Shown here piece after piece: positions 18,575 through 27,650 of a DNA stretch of 64,000 nucleotides (its first letter is position 1; each line of letters begins with the position of its first letter). Both the position numbers and the translations under genes were made by a program. The notes below the pieces were generated by a model that was given only the letters and a program-made list of their open reading frames with translations, searched no databases and was not told where the DNA came from. Source of the DNA: Streptomyces chartreusis NRRL 3882 (GTDB lineage Bacteria > Actinomycetota > Actinomycetes > Streptomycetales > Streptomycetaceae); the NCBI RefSeq assembly GCF_900236475.1, contig NZ_LT963352.1:1488001-1552000 (forward strand), read 5' to 3'.

Positions 18575-20494
18575 ATGAGGAAACGGCAACCGAAGACCTA
18601 CACCCGGCTGACGCACCCGCTCGTACGGGACTCCCGCGACGAACCCTTCCGGCGGGCGACCTGGGACGAGGCGCTGGACCGGGCGGCCCGGGGCATCGAG
18701 CGCAACCGCGGTGCCTTCGGCATGTTCTCCTGCGCCCGCGCCACCAACGAGATGAACTACGTGGCGCAGAAGTTCGCCCGGGTCGTCATGGGCACCAACA
18801 ACGTCGACTCCTGCAACCGCACCTGCCACGCCCCGAGCGTGGCGGGCCTGTCGGCGGCGTTCGGCTCGGGCGGCGGGACGTCGTCGTACGAGGAGATCGA
18901 GCACACCGACGTCATCGTGATGTGGGGCTCCAACGCCCGCTTCGCGCACCCGATCTTCTTCCAGCACGTGCTGAAGGGGATCAGGAACGGCGCCCGGATG
19001 TACGCGGTCGATCCGCGCCGGACGTCGACCGCCGAGTGGGCGGAGAGCTGGCTCGGCCTCAACGTCGGCACCGACATCCCGATGGCCCACGCGATCGGCC
19101 GCGAGATCATCCACGCGGGGCTCGCCAACCAGGCGTTCATCGAGCGGGCGACGACCGGCTTCGAGGAGTACGTGCGGCTCGTCGAGCCGTGGACGCTGTC
19201 GCTCGCCGAGAAGGTGACGGGCGTACCGGCCGCCGCCATCCGCGAGCTGGCGCACGCCTACGCCCGGGCCGAACGCGCCCAGCTGTGCTGGACCCTCGGC
19301 ATCACCGAACACCACAACGGCACCGACAACGTCCGCGCCCTGATCAACCTGTCCCTGCTCACCGGGCACGTCGGCCGCTACGGCTCCGGCCTGCAGCCCC
19401 TGCGCGGGCAGAACAACGTGCAGGGCGGAGGGGACATGGGGGCGATCCCCAACCGTCTGCCCGGCTTCCAGGACATCCTCGACCCGGAGATCCGGCTGAA
19501 GTTCGAGTCGGCCTGGGACACGGTCATCCAGCCGCACTACGGCCTGAACCTCACGGAGATGTTCGAGGCGATGGAGGACGGCACGCTCAAGGCCGTCTAC
19601 TGCGTCGGCGAGAACCCGGCCCAGTCGGAGGCCGACAGCGAACAGGCCGTCCGGCGGCTGAAGGCCCTCGACTTCCTGGTCGTCCAGGACATCTTCCTCA
19701 CGAAGACGGCCGAGATCGCGGACGTCGTCCTGCCCGCCACGGCGGGCTGGGCGGAGACCGAGGGCACGACCACCAACAGCGAGCGCCGCGTCCAGCGCGT
19801 CCGCAAGGCGGTCACCCCGCCCGGCGAGGCCCGCGAGGACATCGACATCATCTGCGACCTCGCGGCCCGCCTCGGCCACGACTGGAAGTACGCCGACGCC
19901 GAGACCGTGTGGAACGAGCTGAGGTCGGTATCGCCCGACCACTACGGCATGACGTACGAGCGTCTGGAGGAGCACCAGGGCATCCAGTGGCCCTGCCCCA
20001 GCACCGACGGGCTCGAACCGACCTACCTGCACGGGCGGTTGTGGGAGCCGGACCCCGGCAAACGCGGTCCGCTCGCGCCCTTCGGGATCGTGCAGCACGA
20101 CCCGCCCGTGGACCTCACCGACGAGGAGTACCCGATCCGGCTCACCACCGGGCGGCGGCTCGACTCGTACAACACCGGGGTGCAGAGCGGCGGTTACGCC
20201 TCACCGCTGCGGCGCGGCGAGTACATCGAGCTGTCCCCGGAGGACGCCGAGCGCTACGGGGTCGTGGTGGGCGAGCAGGTGCAGGTGACCTCGCGGCGCG
20301 GGTCGGTGACCGCGCCCGTGTGGGTGGACACCGCGCTGCGGCCCGGGCTCGCGTTCATGACCATGCACTTCCCCGACGAGGTGGACACCAACGCGCTGAC
20401 GATCGAGGCGAACTGCCCGATCGCGGGGACGGCGGAGTTCAAGGCGTCGGCGATCCGGATCGACAAGCTGCCCATCGCGACCATCGTGGGGTGA
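18575..20494 (+). CDS. Formate dehydrogenase catalytic (Mo-bis-MGD) subunit, lacking the N-terminal Fe4S4 segment
   Basis: A 639-residue molybdopterin oxidoreductase that would oxidise formate to CO2. The active-site region reads NVDSCNRTCHAPSVAGL, with Cys84-His85 at the place of the Sec/Cys-His pair of known formate dehydrogenases. The N-terminal CxxCxxxC...C domain is absent: the protein starts directly at the ATWDEALDRAA segment. The missing piece is encoded at the end of the gene ending at 23190. The C-terminal dinucleotide-binding domain (LTTGRRLDSYNTGVQS...) is complete. GAGGAG precedes the ATG by 5 bases. Confidence 0.93.
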   Translation: MRKRQPKTYTRLTHPLVRDSRDEPFRRATWDEALDRAARGIERNRGAFGMFSCARATNEMNYVAQKFARVVMGTNNVDSCNRTCHAPSVAGLSAAFGSGGGTSSYEEIEHTDVIVMWGSNARFAHPIFFQHVLKGIRNGARMYAVDPRRTSTAEWAESWLGLNVGTDIPMAHAIGREIIHAGLANQAFIERATTGFEEYVRLVEPWTLSLAEKVTGVPAAAIRELAHAYARAERAQLCWTLGITEHHNGTDNVRALINLSLLTGHVGRYGSGLQPLRGQNNVQGGGDMGAIPNRLPGFQDILDPEIRLKFESAWDTVIQPHYGLNLTEMFEAMEDGTLKAVYCVGENPAQSEADSEQAVRRLKALDFLVVQDIFLTKTAEIADVVLPATAGWAETEGTTTNSERRVQRVRKAVTPPGEAREDIDIICDLAARLGHDWKYADAETVWNELRSVSPDHYGMTYERLEEHQGIQWPCPSTDGLEPTYLHGRLWEPDPGKRGPLAPFGIVQHDPPVDLTDEEYPIRLTTGRRLDSYNTGVQSGGYASPLRRGEYIELSPEDAERYGVVVGEQVQVTSRRGSVTAPVWVDTALRPGLAFMTMHFPDEVDTNALTIEANCPIAGTAEFKASAIRIDKLPIATIVG

Positions 20495-20500
20495 ACGTAC

Positions 20501-22333
20501 GTGGACCTGCACTTCGGTGACAGCAAACCGACGGACGAGGAACGGGCCGCCGTCGACGCCCTGCTCGGGCCTCCGGAGTCCTCCTGGGAGGGCGCCGCCC
20601 GCGATGAGATGGGGGCCGCGGATCTGCGGTGGGCCCGTGGCGGGCGCGAGGCCCGGGACCGCCGCGACCTGCTGTTGCCGGGGCTGCACGCGATCAACGA
20701 CCGGGTCGGCTGGATCAGCGACGGCGCCCTCGACTACCTGTGCCGGCGGCTGACGGTGCCGCCGGCGGAGGCCTACGGGGTCGCCACCTTCTACGCCATG
20801 TTCTCCGTCAAGCCGCGTCCGGCGACCGTGCTGCACGTCTGCACCGACCTGGCGTGCGCGGCGGCCGGGGCGCCGGAGCTGTGCGCGGGGATCGAGGAGC
20901 GGCTGGGGCCGGGCAGCGGGGTGAGCGTCGAACGCAGCCCGTGCCTCGGCCTGTGCGAACGCGCGCCCGCGGCACTCGCGATCAAGGCCGGGGACCCGGT
21001 CCGCACGGCGGTGTCGGCGCCGGCGACCGTGCACGACGCCGTGCTCGCCGCGAGCGCGCCCGACTCGGCGCCCGAGGAGCCGCCCGCCGCCCTGGCGGTG
21101 CCCCAGGCCGGGCAGGACGGCCTGATGCTGCTGCACCGGGTCGGCGTGGTCGACCCCGCGTCCCTCGACGACTACCGCGCCCACGGCGGCTACACCGCCC
21201 TGCGCCGGGCCTTCGAGCTGGGACCCGCCGGAGTCATCCGCGAGGTCACCGACTCGGGCCTGGTCGGGCGGGGCGGCGCCGCCTTCCCGACCGGCCGCAA
21301 GTGGCAGGCCACGGCGTCCCAGCCGGACCATCCGCACCACCTCGTCTGCAACGCCGACGAGTCCGAGCCCGGCACGTTCAAGGACCGCGTGCTCATGGAG
21401 GGCGACCCGTACGCGCTCGTCGAGGCGATGACGATCGCCGGCTACGCGACCGGCGCCCACCGGGGCTACCTGTACCTGCGCGGCGAGTACCCGCGCGCCC
21501 TGCACCGGCTCGAGCACGCGATCGCGCAGGCACGCTCACGTGGACTGCTCGGCGACGACGTCCTCGGCCAGGGCTACTCCTTCGACATCGAGATCCGGCG
21601 CGGCGCCGGCGCCTACATCTGCGGTGAGGAGACGGCCCTGTTCAACTCCATCGAGGGCTACCGGGGCGAGCCCCGCTCGAAGCCGCCGTTCCCCGTGGAG
21701 AAGGGCCTGTTCGGCAAACCGACGGTCGAGAACAACGTCGAGACGCTGGTCAACGTCCTGCCGATCCTGAACCTGGGCGCACCCGCCTACGCGGCGATCG
21801 GCACGGAGCGCTCGACCGGGCCGAAGCTGTTCTGCGTGTCCGGGACCGTGGAGCGGCCGGGTGTCTACGAGGTGCCGTTCGGCGCGACGCTGGGTGAGGT
21901 GCTGGCACTGGCCGGGGTGCGGGACGGGCTGCGGGCGGTGCTGCTCGGCGGGGCGGCCGGCGGTTTCGTCCGGGCCGACGAGCTGGACATCCCGCTCACC
22001 TTCGAAGGGACACGGGAGGCGGGCACCACGCTCGGCTCGGGGGTCGTCATGGCCTTCGACGACAGCGTGCCCCTCCCCCGCCTGCTGCTGCGCATCGCGG
22101 AGTTCTTCCGCGACGAGTCGTGCGGGCAGTGCGTGCCGTGCCGGGTCGGGACCGTGCGGCAGGAGGAGGCGCTGCACCGGATCGTGGAGCGCGCCGGCGC
22201 CGCCGCCGCGGACGACATCGCCTTGCTCAGGGGGGTCGGCCGCGCGATGCGGGACGCCTCGATCTGCGGTCTCGGGCAGACCGCCTGGAACGCCGTGGAA
22301 TCCGCCATCGACCGTCTGGGGGCGTACGAATGA
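20501..22333 (+). CDS. Formate dehydrogenase diaphorase subunit, NuoE-NuoF fusion
   Basis: A 610-residue fusion. Residues ~25-165 are NuoE-like with 2Fe-2S ligands Cys114, Cys119, Cys148 and Cys152. The remainder is NuoF-like: GRGGAAFPTGRKW (FMN), NADESEPGTFKDR, GAGAYICGEETAL (NAD) and ESCGQCVPCR for a 4Fe-4S cluster. It passes electrons from formate to NAD+. GTG start, 6 bases after the catalytic subunit, and its stop overlaps the next start (ATGA). Cytoplasmic, part of an NAD-dependent formate dehydrogenase complex. Confidence 0.93.
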   Translation: MDLHFGDSKPTDEERAAVDALLGPPESSWEGAARDEMGAADLRWARGGREARDRRDLLLPGLHAINDRVGWISDGALDYLCRRLTVPPAEAYGVATFYAMFSVKPRPATVLHVCTDLACAAAGAPELCAGIEERLGPGSGVSVERSPCLGLCERAPAALAIKAGDPVRTAVSAPATVHDAVLAASAPDSAPEEPPAALAVPQAGQDGLMLLHRVGVVDPASLDDYRAHGGYTALRRAFELGPAGVIREVTDSGLVGRGGAAFPTGRKWQATASQPDHPHHLVCNADESEPGTFKDRVLMEGDPYALVEAMTIAGYATGAHRGYLYLRGEYPRALHRLEHAIAQARSRGLLGDDVLGQGYSFDIEIRRGAGAYICGEETALFNSIEGYRGEPRSKPPFPVEKGLFGKPTVENNVETLVNVLPILNLGAPAYAAIGTERSTGPKLFCVSGTVERPGVYEVPFGATLGEVLALAGVRDGLRAVLLGGAAGGFVRADELDIPLTFEGTREAGTTLGSGVVMAFDDSVPLPRLLLRIAEFFRDESCGQCVPCRVGTVRQEEALHRIVERAGAAAADDIALLRGVGRAMRDASICGLGQTAWNAVESAIDRLGAYE

Positions 22334-23190
22334 CCGTCACACCGCTGGGGATCCCGCGCCGCATGCTGGAGTTCACGATCGACGGCGAGGAGGCCCGGGT
22401 CCCCGAGGGCTCGACGATCCTCGACGCCTGCCGGGCGGCCGGCAAGGACATCCCGACCCTGTGCGAGGGCGACACCCTGCGCCCGAAGAACGCCTGCCGC
22501 GTCTGCGTCGTCGAGGTCGAGGGGGCCCGCACCCTCGTCCCGGCCTGCTCCCGCAAGGCCGAGCCGGGCATGGAGGTGCACACCGACAGCGAGCGCGCCC
22601 GGCACAGCCGCAAGGTCGTCCTCGAACTGCTGGCGTCCTCCGTCGACCTCTCCACCACCCCGCGGGTCGCCGAGTGGCTCAAGGAGTACGAGGCGAAGCC
22701 GGACCGCTTCGGCCCGGACGCGGCCCGGCTCAACGAGGAGCCGAAGGTCGACAACGACCTGTACGTACGCGACTACGACAAGTGCATCCTCTGCTACAAG
22801 TGCGTGGACGCCTGCGGCGACCAGTGGCAGAACACCTTCGCGATCTCGGTGGCCGGGCGGGGCTTCGACGCCCGGATCGCCGTGGAGCACGACGCCCCGC
22901 TGACCGACTCGGCGTGCGTGTACTGCGGGAACTGCATCGAGGTGTGCCCGACGGGCGCGCTGTCCTTCAAATCCGAGTTCGACATGCGCGCGGCGGGTAC
23001 GTGGGACGAGTCACGGCAGACCGAGACGACCACGGTGTGCGCGTACTGCGGAGTGGGCTGCAACCTGACGCTGCACGTGCAGGACAATGAGATCGTGAAG
23101 GTCACCTCACCGCACGACAACCCGGTGACCCACGGCAACCTCTGCATCAAGGGCCGCTTCGGCTACCAGCACGTACAGAACCGGGACTGA
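22330..23190 (+). CDS. Iron-sulfur subunit of formate dehydrogenase carrying the catalytic subunit's N-terminal Fe4S4 domain
   Basis: A 286-residue protein. Cys45, 56, 59 and 73 bind a 2Fe-2S cluster; CILCYKCVDAC (152-162) and CVYCGNCIEVCP (196-207) bind two 4Fe-4S clusters. The last 50 residues (Cys237, 240, 244, 272: CAYCGVGC ... HGNLCIKGRFG) are the N-terminal Fe4S4 domain of a molybdopterin formate dehydrogenase, which then stops. The rest of that enzyme is the gene starting at 18575. The start overlaps the NuoEF-type gene by four bases. Confidence 0.93.
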   Translation: MTVTPLGIPRRMLEFTIDGEEARVPEGSTILDACRAAGKDIPTLCEGDTLRPKNACRVCVVEVEGARTLVPACSRKAEPGMEVHTDSERARHSRKVVLELLASSVDLSTTPRVAEWLKEYEAKPDRFGPDAARLNEEPKVDNDLYVRDYDKCILCYKCVDACGDQWQNTFAISVAGRGFDARIAVEHDAPLTDSACVYCGNCIEVCPTGALSFKSEFDMRAAGTWDESRQTETTTVCAYCGVGCNLTLHVQDNEIVKVTSPHDNPVTHGNLCIKGRFGYQHVQNRD

Positions 23191-23197
23191 TCAGGAC

Positions 23198-24046
23198 ATG
23201 GGACGAGTCACGGAACGACGCAAGGTGCTCCGCATCCGGGACGGGGCGGTCTCCAGCCGTCCGGACACACTCGTCGCCGAGGAACCCCTGGAGATCCGGC
23301 TGAACGGCAAGCCCCTCGCGATCACCATGCGCACCCCCGGCGACGACTTCGCCCTGGCGGCGGGCTTCCTGGTGAGCGAGGGGGTGCTGGGCGGGCAGCA
23401 GGACCTCCGGAACATCGTCTACTGCGCCGGGGCGACAGCCGACGGCTCGAACACGTACAACGTGGTCGACGTGCAGACGGCCCCGGGGGTGGTGATTCCC
23501 GACATCACGCTGGAACGGAACGTCTACACGACCTCCTCCTGCGGGCTGTGCGGCAAGGCGTCGCTGGACGCCGTGCGCACGACGGCCCGCTGGCCCATCG
23601 CCGACACTCCCGCGGTCCGGGTCACTCCCGAGCTGCTCGCGAGCCTGCCCGACCGGCTGCGTGCCGCCCAGCGGGTCTTCGACCGGACCGGCGGTCTGCA
23701 CGCGGCGGCCCTGTTCTCCGAGGACGGCGAGCTGCTGGACGTCCGGGAGGACGTGGGCCGGCACAACGCGGTCGACAAGCTGGTCGGCCGTGCCCTGCAG
23801 AACGGGGAGCTGCCGCTGCCGCGGGCGATCCTGCTCGTCTCGGGCCGGGCCTCGTTCGAGCTGGCGCAGAAGGCCGTGATGGCCGGCATCCCGGTCCTGG
23901 CGGCGGTGTCGGCGCCCTCCTCGCTGGCGGTGGACCTGGCAGCCGAGACGGGCCTGACGCTGGTGGGCTTCCTGCGGGGCAGCTCCATGAACGTGTACGC
24001 GGGTGAGGACCGCATCGCCCTGCGGGCCGCGGCCGCCCAGGGCTGA
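23198..24046 (+). CDS. fdhD: FdhD, formate dehydrogenase sulfurtransferase/maturation factor
   Basis: A 282-residue cytoplasmic factor that transfers sulfur to the molybdenum cofactor of formate dehydrogenase. The key CGLC motif is in TTSSCGLCGKASLDAV, and the family stretches EVREDVGRHNAVDKLVG-like (LDVREDVGRHNAVDK) and SGRASFELAQKA are present. It follows the Fe-S subunit by 7 bases, ending the operon, and makes functional sense as the maturation factor of the upstream enzyme. Confidence 0.95.
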   Translation: MGRVTERRKVLRIRDGAVSSRPDTLVAEEPLEIRLNGKPLAITMRTPGDDFALAAGFLVSEGVLGGQQDLRNIVYCAGATADGSNTYNVVDVQTAPGVVIPDITLERNVYTTSSCGLCGKASLDAVRTTARWPIADTPAVRVTPELLASLPDRLRAAQRVFDRTGGLHAAALFSEDGELLDVREDVGRHNAVDKLVGRALQNGELPLPRAILLVSGRASFELAQKAVMAGIPVLAAVSAPSSLAVDLAAETGLTLVGFLRGSSMNVYAGEDRIALRAAAAQG

Positions 24047-24070
24047 GCAGGTTCCCCCGCGACACGGCGG

Positions 24071-24117
24071 CGGGGCCCCGACCGGCGGGGAGCGCCCCCT
24101 GCGCCGCAGGGGCCCCG
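24071..24117. terminator. GC-rich hairpin between fdhD and the MarR gene
   Basis: CGGGGCCCC at 24071-24079 pairs with GGGGCCCCG at 24109-24117; the loop holds a smaller hairpin (GGGG-agcg-CCCC). It lies between convergent genes and probably terminates both transcripts. Confidence 0.55.
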
Positions 24118-24152
24118 TCTCGGCCTGCCCTCCCGACGACTGGGGGGCGTGG

Positions 24153-24590
24153 TCAGTGCGCCGTGTCGGATATCCGGAGCAGCATGCCCGTGAACTGCTC
24201 GCGCTCGGCCTGCGACAGCGGTGCGAGCAGCTCGTCGTTGGCCGCGCGGGCCGCCTTCTCGCAGCGCTTGAGCAGTCGGGCTCCCTCCTCGGTGAGGGAC
24301 ACCGCGTTCTTCCGCCGGTCCTTCGGGTCCGGCTCGCGCACCACCAGGCCCGCCGCCTGGAGGTCGTTCAGGATGCCGACCAGGTCCTTGGGGTCCAGCC
24401 GGACCCCGCGTCCGAGGTCGGCCTGGGCGACGGGGCCGAGGTCACGGACGGCGGACAGCACCACGTGGTGCCACATCCGCATGTCCTGCTCGGCCAGCGC
24501 CGCGGCCACCAGGGCCCGGCCGCGGGCGGCGGCCCGGCCGAGCAGCCAGCTGGGCAGGGAGCGGATCGCGGGGAGGGGAGCTTCCGACAT
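24153..24590 (-). CDS. MarR-family regulator
   Basis: A 145-residue winged helix-turn-helix protein (AQADLGRGVRLDPKDLVGILNDLQAAGLVVREPDPKDRR region) typical of MarR repressors. It is divergent from a zinc-type quinone oxidoreductase gene, and inverted repeats fill the space between them, so it likely represses that gene and itself in answer to a quinone-like or phenolic compound. No ribosome site is visible, so the mRNA may be leaderless. Confidence 0.9.
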   Translation of the reverse strand: MSEAPLPAIRSLPSWLLGRAAARGRALVAAALAEQDMRMWHHVVLSAVRDLGPVAQADLGRGVRLDPKDLVGILNDLQAAGLVVREPDPKDRRKNAVSLTEEGARLLKRCEKAARAANDELLAPLSQAEREQFTGMLLRISDTAH

Positions 24591-24601
24591 GGCCGCAGCC
24601 T

Positions 24602-24658
24602 AACCAAGAAATCGTTGGTTCTCCCTATGATCCTCCTATACCGTTGGGCATCCCAACG
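24602..24658. promoter_or_regulatory. Putative MarR operators and promoter of the oxidoreductase gene
   Basis: Two perfect dyads: AACCAA-N7-TTGGTT (24602-24620) and CGTTGGG-CAT-CCCAACG (24642-24658). A plausible plus-strand promoter, TTGGTT (24615-24620) and TATACC (24637-24642) with 16 bases between, overlaps the right arm of the first and abuts the second, so a bound repressor would block RNA polymerase. Confidence 0.6.
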
Positions 24659-24694
24659 AAATCGTGGGGACCACCAACGACACCCGGAGGTGCG

Positions 24695-25612
24695 ATGCGC
24701 CGCGTCCGCTACGAATCCCGAGGCGGCCCCCTGTTCGTGGAGGAGGCACCGGTGCCCGAGCCGGGCCCCGGCGAACTGCTCGTGCGCGCGGAGGCGATCG
24801 GCGTCACGCTCCCGGTGGTACGCAAGGTCACCGAGGCGGCGGAGCCGGTCCCGCTCGGCGGCGAGATCGCCGGGGAGGTCACGGCCGTCGGCGAGGGCGT
24901 CACCCGCTTCAGTACCGGCGACCGCGTGACGGGGCTCTGCTTCGGCCACGGCTACGCCGACTTCGCGCTCCTGCACGAGGCCATGGCCTCCCCCGTCCCG
25001 GCGGACGCCACCGCCGTCGACGCGGTCGCCCTGGTCCGCAGCGGCCTGGTCGCCCTCGGCGCCCTGGAGGCGGCACGGCCGGAGCCGGGCGAAGCGGCCC
25101 TGGTCACGGCGGCGGCGAGCGGTGTCGGCCACCTGGCCGTGCAGCTGGCCAGGACGCGGGGCGCCGGACGGGTCGTGGGGGCCGTCTCCGCCCCGGCCAA
25201 GGCCGCCTTCGTCCGCGGCCTCGGCGCCGATCACATCGTCACCTACGGCGACGACAGCTGGGGCACCCCGGTCGACTACGCCCTGGACGCGGTCGGCGGG
25301 GAGCTGCTCGCCCCGGCCCTCGCCGCGCTCGCCCCGGAGGGACGGCTCGTGGCGTACAGCTCGGGCGGCGGCACCGTCCAGGCGTACGACCTGCTCGTGG
25401 GTGCCAAGTCGGTGATCGGGTTCCAGATGGCCCGCATCGCGCGCGGGAAGCCGGAGTTGTACGAGCAGTGGCGCAAGGAGCTGTGGCGGCTGTTCGCCGC
25501 CGGAGAGCTGAAGCCCGTCGTCCACGGGGAGTTCGCCCTTCAGGACGCGGCGAAGGCGCACGGGGAGATCGAGGCGAGGGCCAACCTCGGCAAGGTCGTC
25601 CTGATCCCCTGA
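24695..25612 (+). CDS. Quinone oxidoreductase-like MDR-family dehydrogenase
   Basis: A 305-residue medium-chain reductase of the quinone oxidoreductase branch: GroES-like N domain (PEPGPGELLVRAEAIGV), Rossmann loop AAASGVGHLAVQLA, and no structural-zinc cysteine cluster. Start ATG 24695 has GGAGG 4 bases upstream; the frame continues open upstream without similarity. It is divergent from the MarR gene, which probably controls it. Likely reduces quinones or enones with NADPH. Confidence 0.88.
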   Translation: MRRVRYESRGGPLFVEEAPVPEPGPGELLVRAEAIGVTLPVVRKVTEAAEPVPLGGEIAGEVTAVGEGVTRFSTGDRVTGLCFGHGYADFALLHEAMASPVPADATAVDAVALVRSGLVALGALEAARPEPGEAALVTAAASGVGHLAVQLARTRGAGRVVGAVSAPAKAAFVRGLGADHIVTYGDDSWGTPVDYALDAVGGELLAPALAALAPEGRLVAYSSGGGTVQAYDLLVGAKSVIGFQMARIARGKPELYEQWRKELWRLFAAGELKPVVHGEFALQDAAKAHGEIEARANLGKVVLIP

Positions 25613-25678
25613 CGCACGCTTCTTGTGGGGGGTCTGTGAAGCCAAGTACCGTCTGTGGCCCACACATGGGACGTGGGA

Positions 25679-25715
25679 TGTCCGCTTGTCCGAATGTCCG
25701 CTCCCCGGATGTCCG
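25679..25715 (+). repeat. Four direct repeats TGTCCG before the sialidase gene
   Basis: TGTCCG occurs at 25679, 25687, 25695 and 25710, i.e. spaced 8, 8 and 15 bases. It lies 50-90 bases before the sialidase start in an otherwise empty 155-base gap and could be a regulator binding array. No known regulator is assigned. Confidence 0.4.
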
Positions 25716-25767
25716 TTCCCATGCCTCGGTGGTCCAGCCGACAGACGCATGAAGGGCAGGTCGCACC

Positions 25768-27639
25768 ATGCCGTCAAGTCTTCGCGCACGCCTGAGATCC
25801 ACCCTGACAGCCGTTCTCACCGCCGCGGCGCTGCTCACGCCCGCAGGCCCGGCCGGTGCACAACCCGCCACGGACTTACCGGAGTTCGAACAACAGGTCC
25901 TCTTCAAGGCCTCCCAGGACCCCGGTTACGCGTGCTTCCGGATCCCCGCGATCGTGCGGACGACGGCCGGCACGCTGCTCGCCTTCGCCGAGGGCCGCGT
26001 CCTCAACTGCGGTGACGCGGCCGACATCGACATCGTCCTCAAGCGCTCCACCGACGGCGGCCGCACCTGGGGACCGCTCCAGGTCGTCAACGAGGGCGCG
26101 GGCGACACGCACGGCAACCCGGCGCCCGTCGTGGACCGCAGGACCGGCCGGATCCTGCTGGCCGAGACGTACAACACGGGCCGTACGGACGCCGGCAACT
26201 GCTCCGTCCCCTGCGACCGCACCCCGCATCTCCAGTACAGCGACGACGACGGCCGGACCTGGTCCGAGCCGCGCGACCTGAGCGGCGAGATCCTGCCCGG
26301 GCACTGGAACTCCTGGTACGCCACCGGGCCCGTGCACGGCATCCAGCTCAGCCGCGGGAAGCACGCCGGGCGGTTGGTGTTCGGCGTCAACACCGAGACG
26401 TGGGACGGCAGCAGGGTCACCGCGAACCACGCCGCGCTCATCGTCAGCGACGACGGGGGCGACACGTGGCGGATCGGTGCCACGGACTCCTGGCCGATAG
26501 CGCAGGACGGCACGTTCCGGCAGAAGCCGTCGGAGGTGACGCTCACCGAACGCGCCGACGGCGCCCTCCTCGTCAGCGGCCGGGAACAGGACGGCACCGA
26601 CCCGGGCCACCGCTCCCAGACCCTCAGCCGGGACGGCGGCGACAGCTTCGCCACGCCCTTCCGCGGCCTCCCGGACCTCTACACGCCACAGGTCCAGGGC
26701 GCGACACTGCGCCTCGGCGACAGGCTCCTGCTGTCGGCCCCGGCCGATCCCGACCGCCGCCGGACGATGATGGTCCGCTCCTCCTACGACGGCGGGCGCA
26801 CCTGGGACAGCGTGGACCGGGGCACGGTCGTCACCACGGACTGGTCCGGCTACTCCGACATGGCGGCGGTCGACGCCTCGACGGTGGGCCTGCTGTACGA
26901 GGGCGGCGCGGTCGACGCCCGCGACGAGATCCGCTTCGCCCGCTTCACCGAGGACTGGCTGGAACCGCGCCGTGGCGCCGACCCGACCACCCGCGACGTC
27001 GCGCCGGGCGCGCGGCCCGCGGCGGTGCTCGGCGGTGCCGGGCGAACGGCCGGCGTCCGCGGCGGTGCGCTGTCCTTCGACGGCGCCGACGACGCCGTGC
27101 GCCTGCCGTACCGGTCCCGGCTGGCGCTCGCCGACGGCGACTTCACGGCCTCGCTGTTCTTCCGCTACACCGCCACGACCGGCGAACAGCCCTTCCTGTG
27201 GATGGGCGGCATCGGCAACAGCCAGCCGCAGGTCTGGCTGCGCGGGGAGCCGGCGAGCGACCGGGTGCGGGCACTCATCACCACCCGGTCGGGCGCGACG
27301 ACCGTCCGGACGGCCTCGGTGTCGACCGCCGGCGCCCACAACGACGGCCGCTGGCACCACCTGGTCCTGCGCCGGGGCGGCGGGAACCTGACCCTCTTCC
27401 TCGACGGCACACCGGTCAGCACCCCGGACGTGCCGGGCTCGGTCAGCCGTAACTCCCCGTTCGGCGTGCACATCGGCCAGCGCATGGACAGCCGGGCGTT
27501 CCTGACGGGGGCCATCGACGACGTCCGCGTCTGGAACCGGGCCCTGACCGACGGGGAGTTGACCGCCGCCACCAAGGACGCCGCCACGAGGGGCACGGTG
27601 CTGTGGCTCCCCATGGACCAGGTGAGCGGCAGCCACTAA
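25768..27639 (+). CDS. Secreted sialidase (GH33) with C-terminal LamG-like domain, TTA codon
   Basis: A 623-residue exported exo-sialidase. Signal peptide ends near PAGAQ (residue 32). The FRIP motif is at residues 57-60 and at least four Asp boxes follow (STDGGRTW, SDDDGRTW, SDDGGDTW, SYDGGRTW). Residues ~410-620 form a concanavalin/LamG-type fold for sugar binding. Codon 37 is TTA (25876-25878), so full translation should need the bldA leucyl tRNA, tying it to development. Probably releases sialic acid from host or environmental glycans. Confidence 0.92.
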   Translation: MPSSLRARLRSTLTAVLTAAALLTPAGPAGAQPATDLPEFEQQVLFKASQDPGYACFRIPAIVRTTAGTLLAFAEGRVLNCGDAADIDIVLKRSTDGGRTWGPLQVVNEGAGDTHGNPAPVVDRRTGRILLAETYNTGRTDAGNCSVPCDRTPHLQYSDDDGRTWSEPRDLSGEILPGHWNSWYATGPVHGIQLSRGKHAGRLVFGVNTETWDGSRVTANHAALIVSDDGGDTWRIGATDSWPIAQDGTFRQKPSEVTLTERADGALLVSGREQDGTDPGHRSQTLSRDGGDSFATPFRGLPDLYTPQVQGATLRLGDRLLLSAPADPDRRRTMMVRSSYDGGRTWDSVDRGTVVTTDWSGYSDMAAVDASTVGLLYEGGAVDARDEIRFARFTEDWLEPRRGADPTTRDVAPGARPAAVLGGAGRTAGVRGGALSFDGADDAVRLPYRSRLALADGDFTASLFFRYTATTGEQPFLWMGGIGNSQPQVWLRGEPASDRVRALITTRSGATTVRTASVSTAGAHNDGRWHHLVLRRGGGNLTLFLDGTPVSTPDVPGSVSRNSPFGVHIGQRMDSRAFLTGAIDDVRVWNRALTDGELTAATKDAATRGTVLWLPMDQVSGSH

Positions 27640-27650
27640 CGTCACCCAGC

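Noticed and set aside
18575..20494. Formate dehydrogenase catalytic gene as a 5'-truncated pseudogene
   Set aside because: It has a ribosome site, intact active site and operon context, and its missing domain is found in the same operon.
25679..25715. Short direct repeats as a CRISPR-like array
   Set aside because: Repeat units are only six bases with no spacers of regular size and no cas genes nearby.
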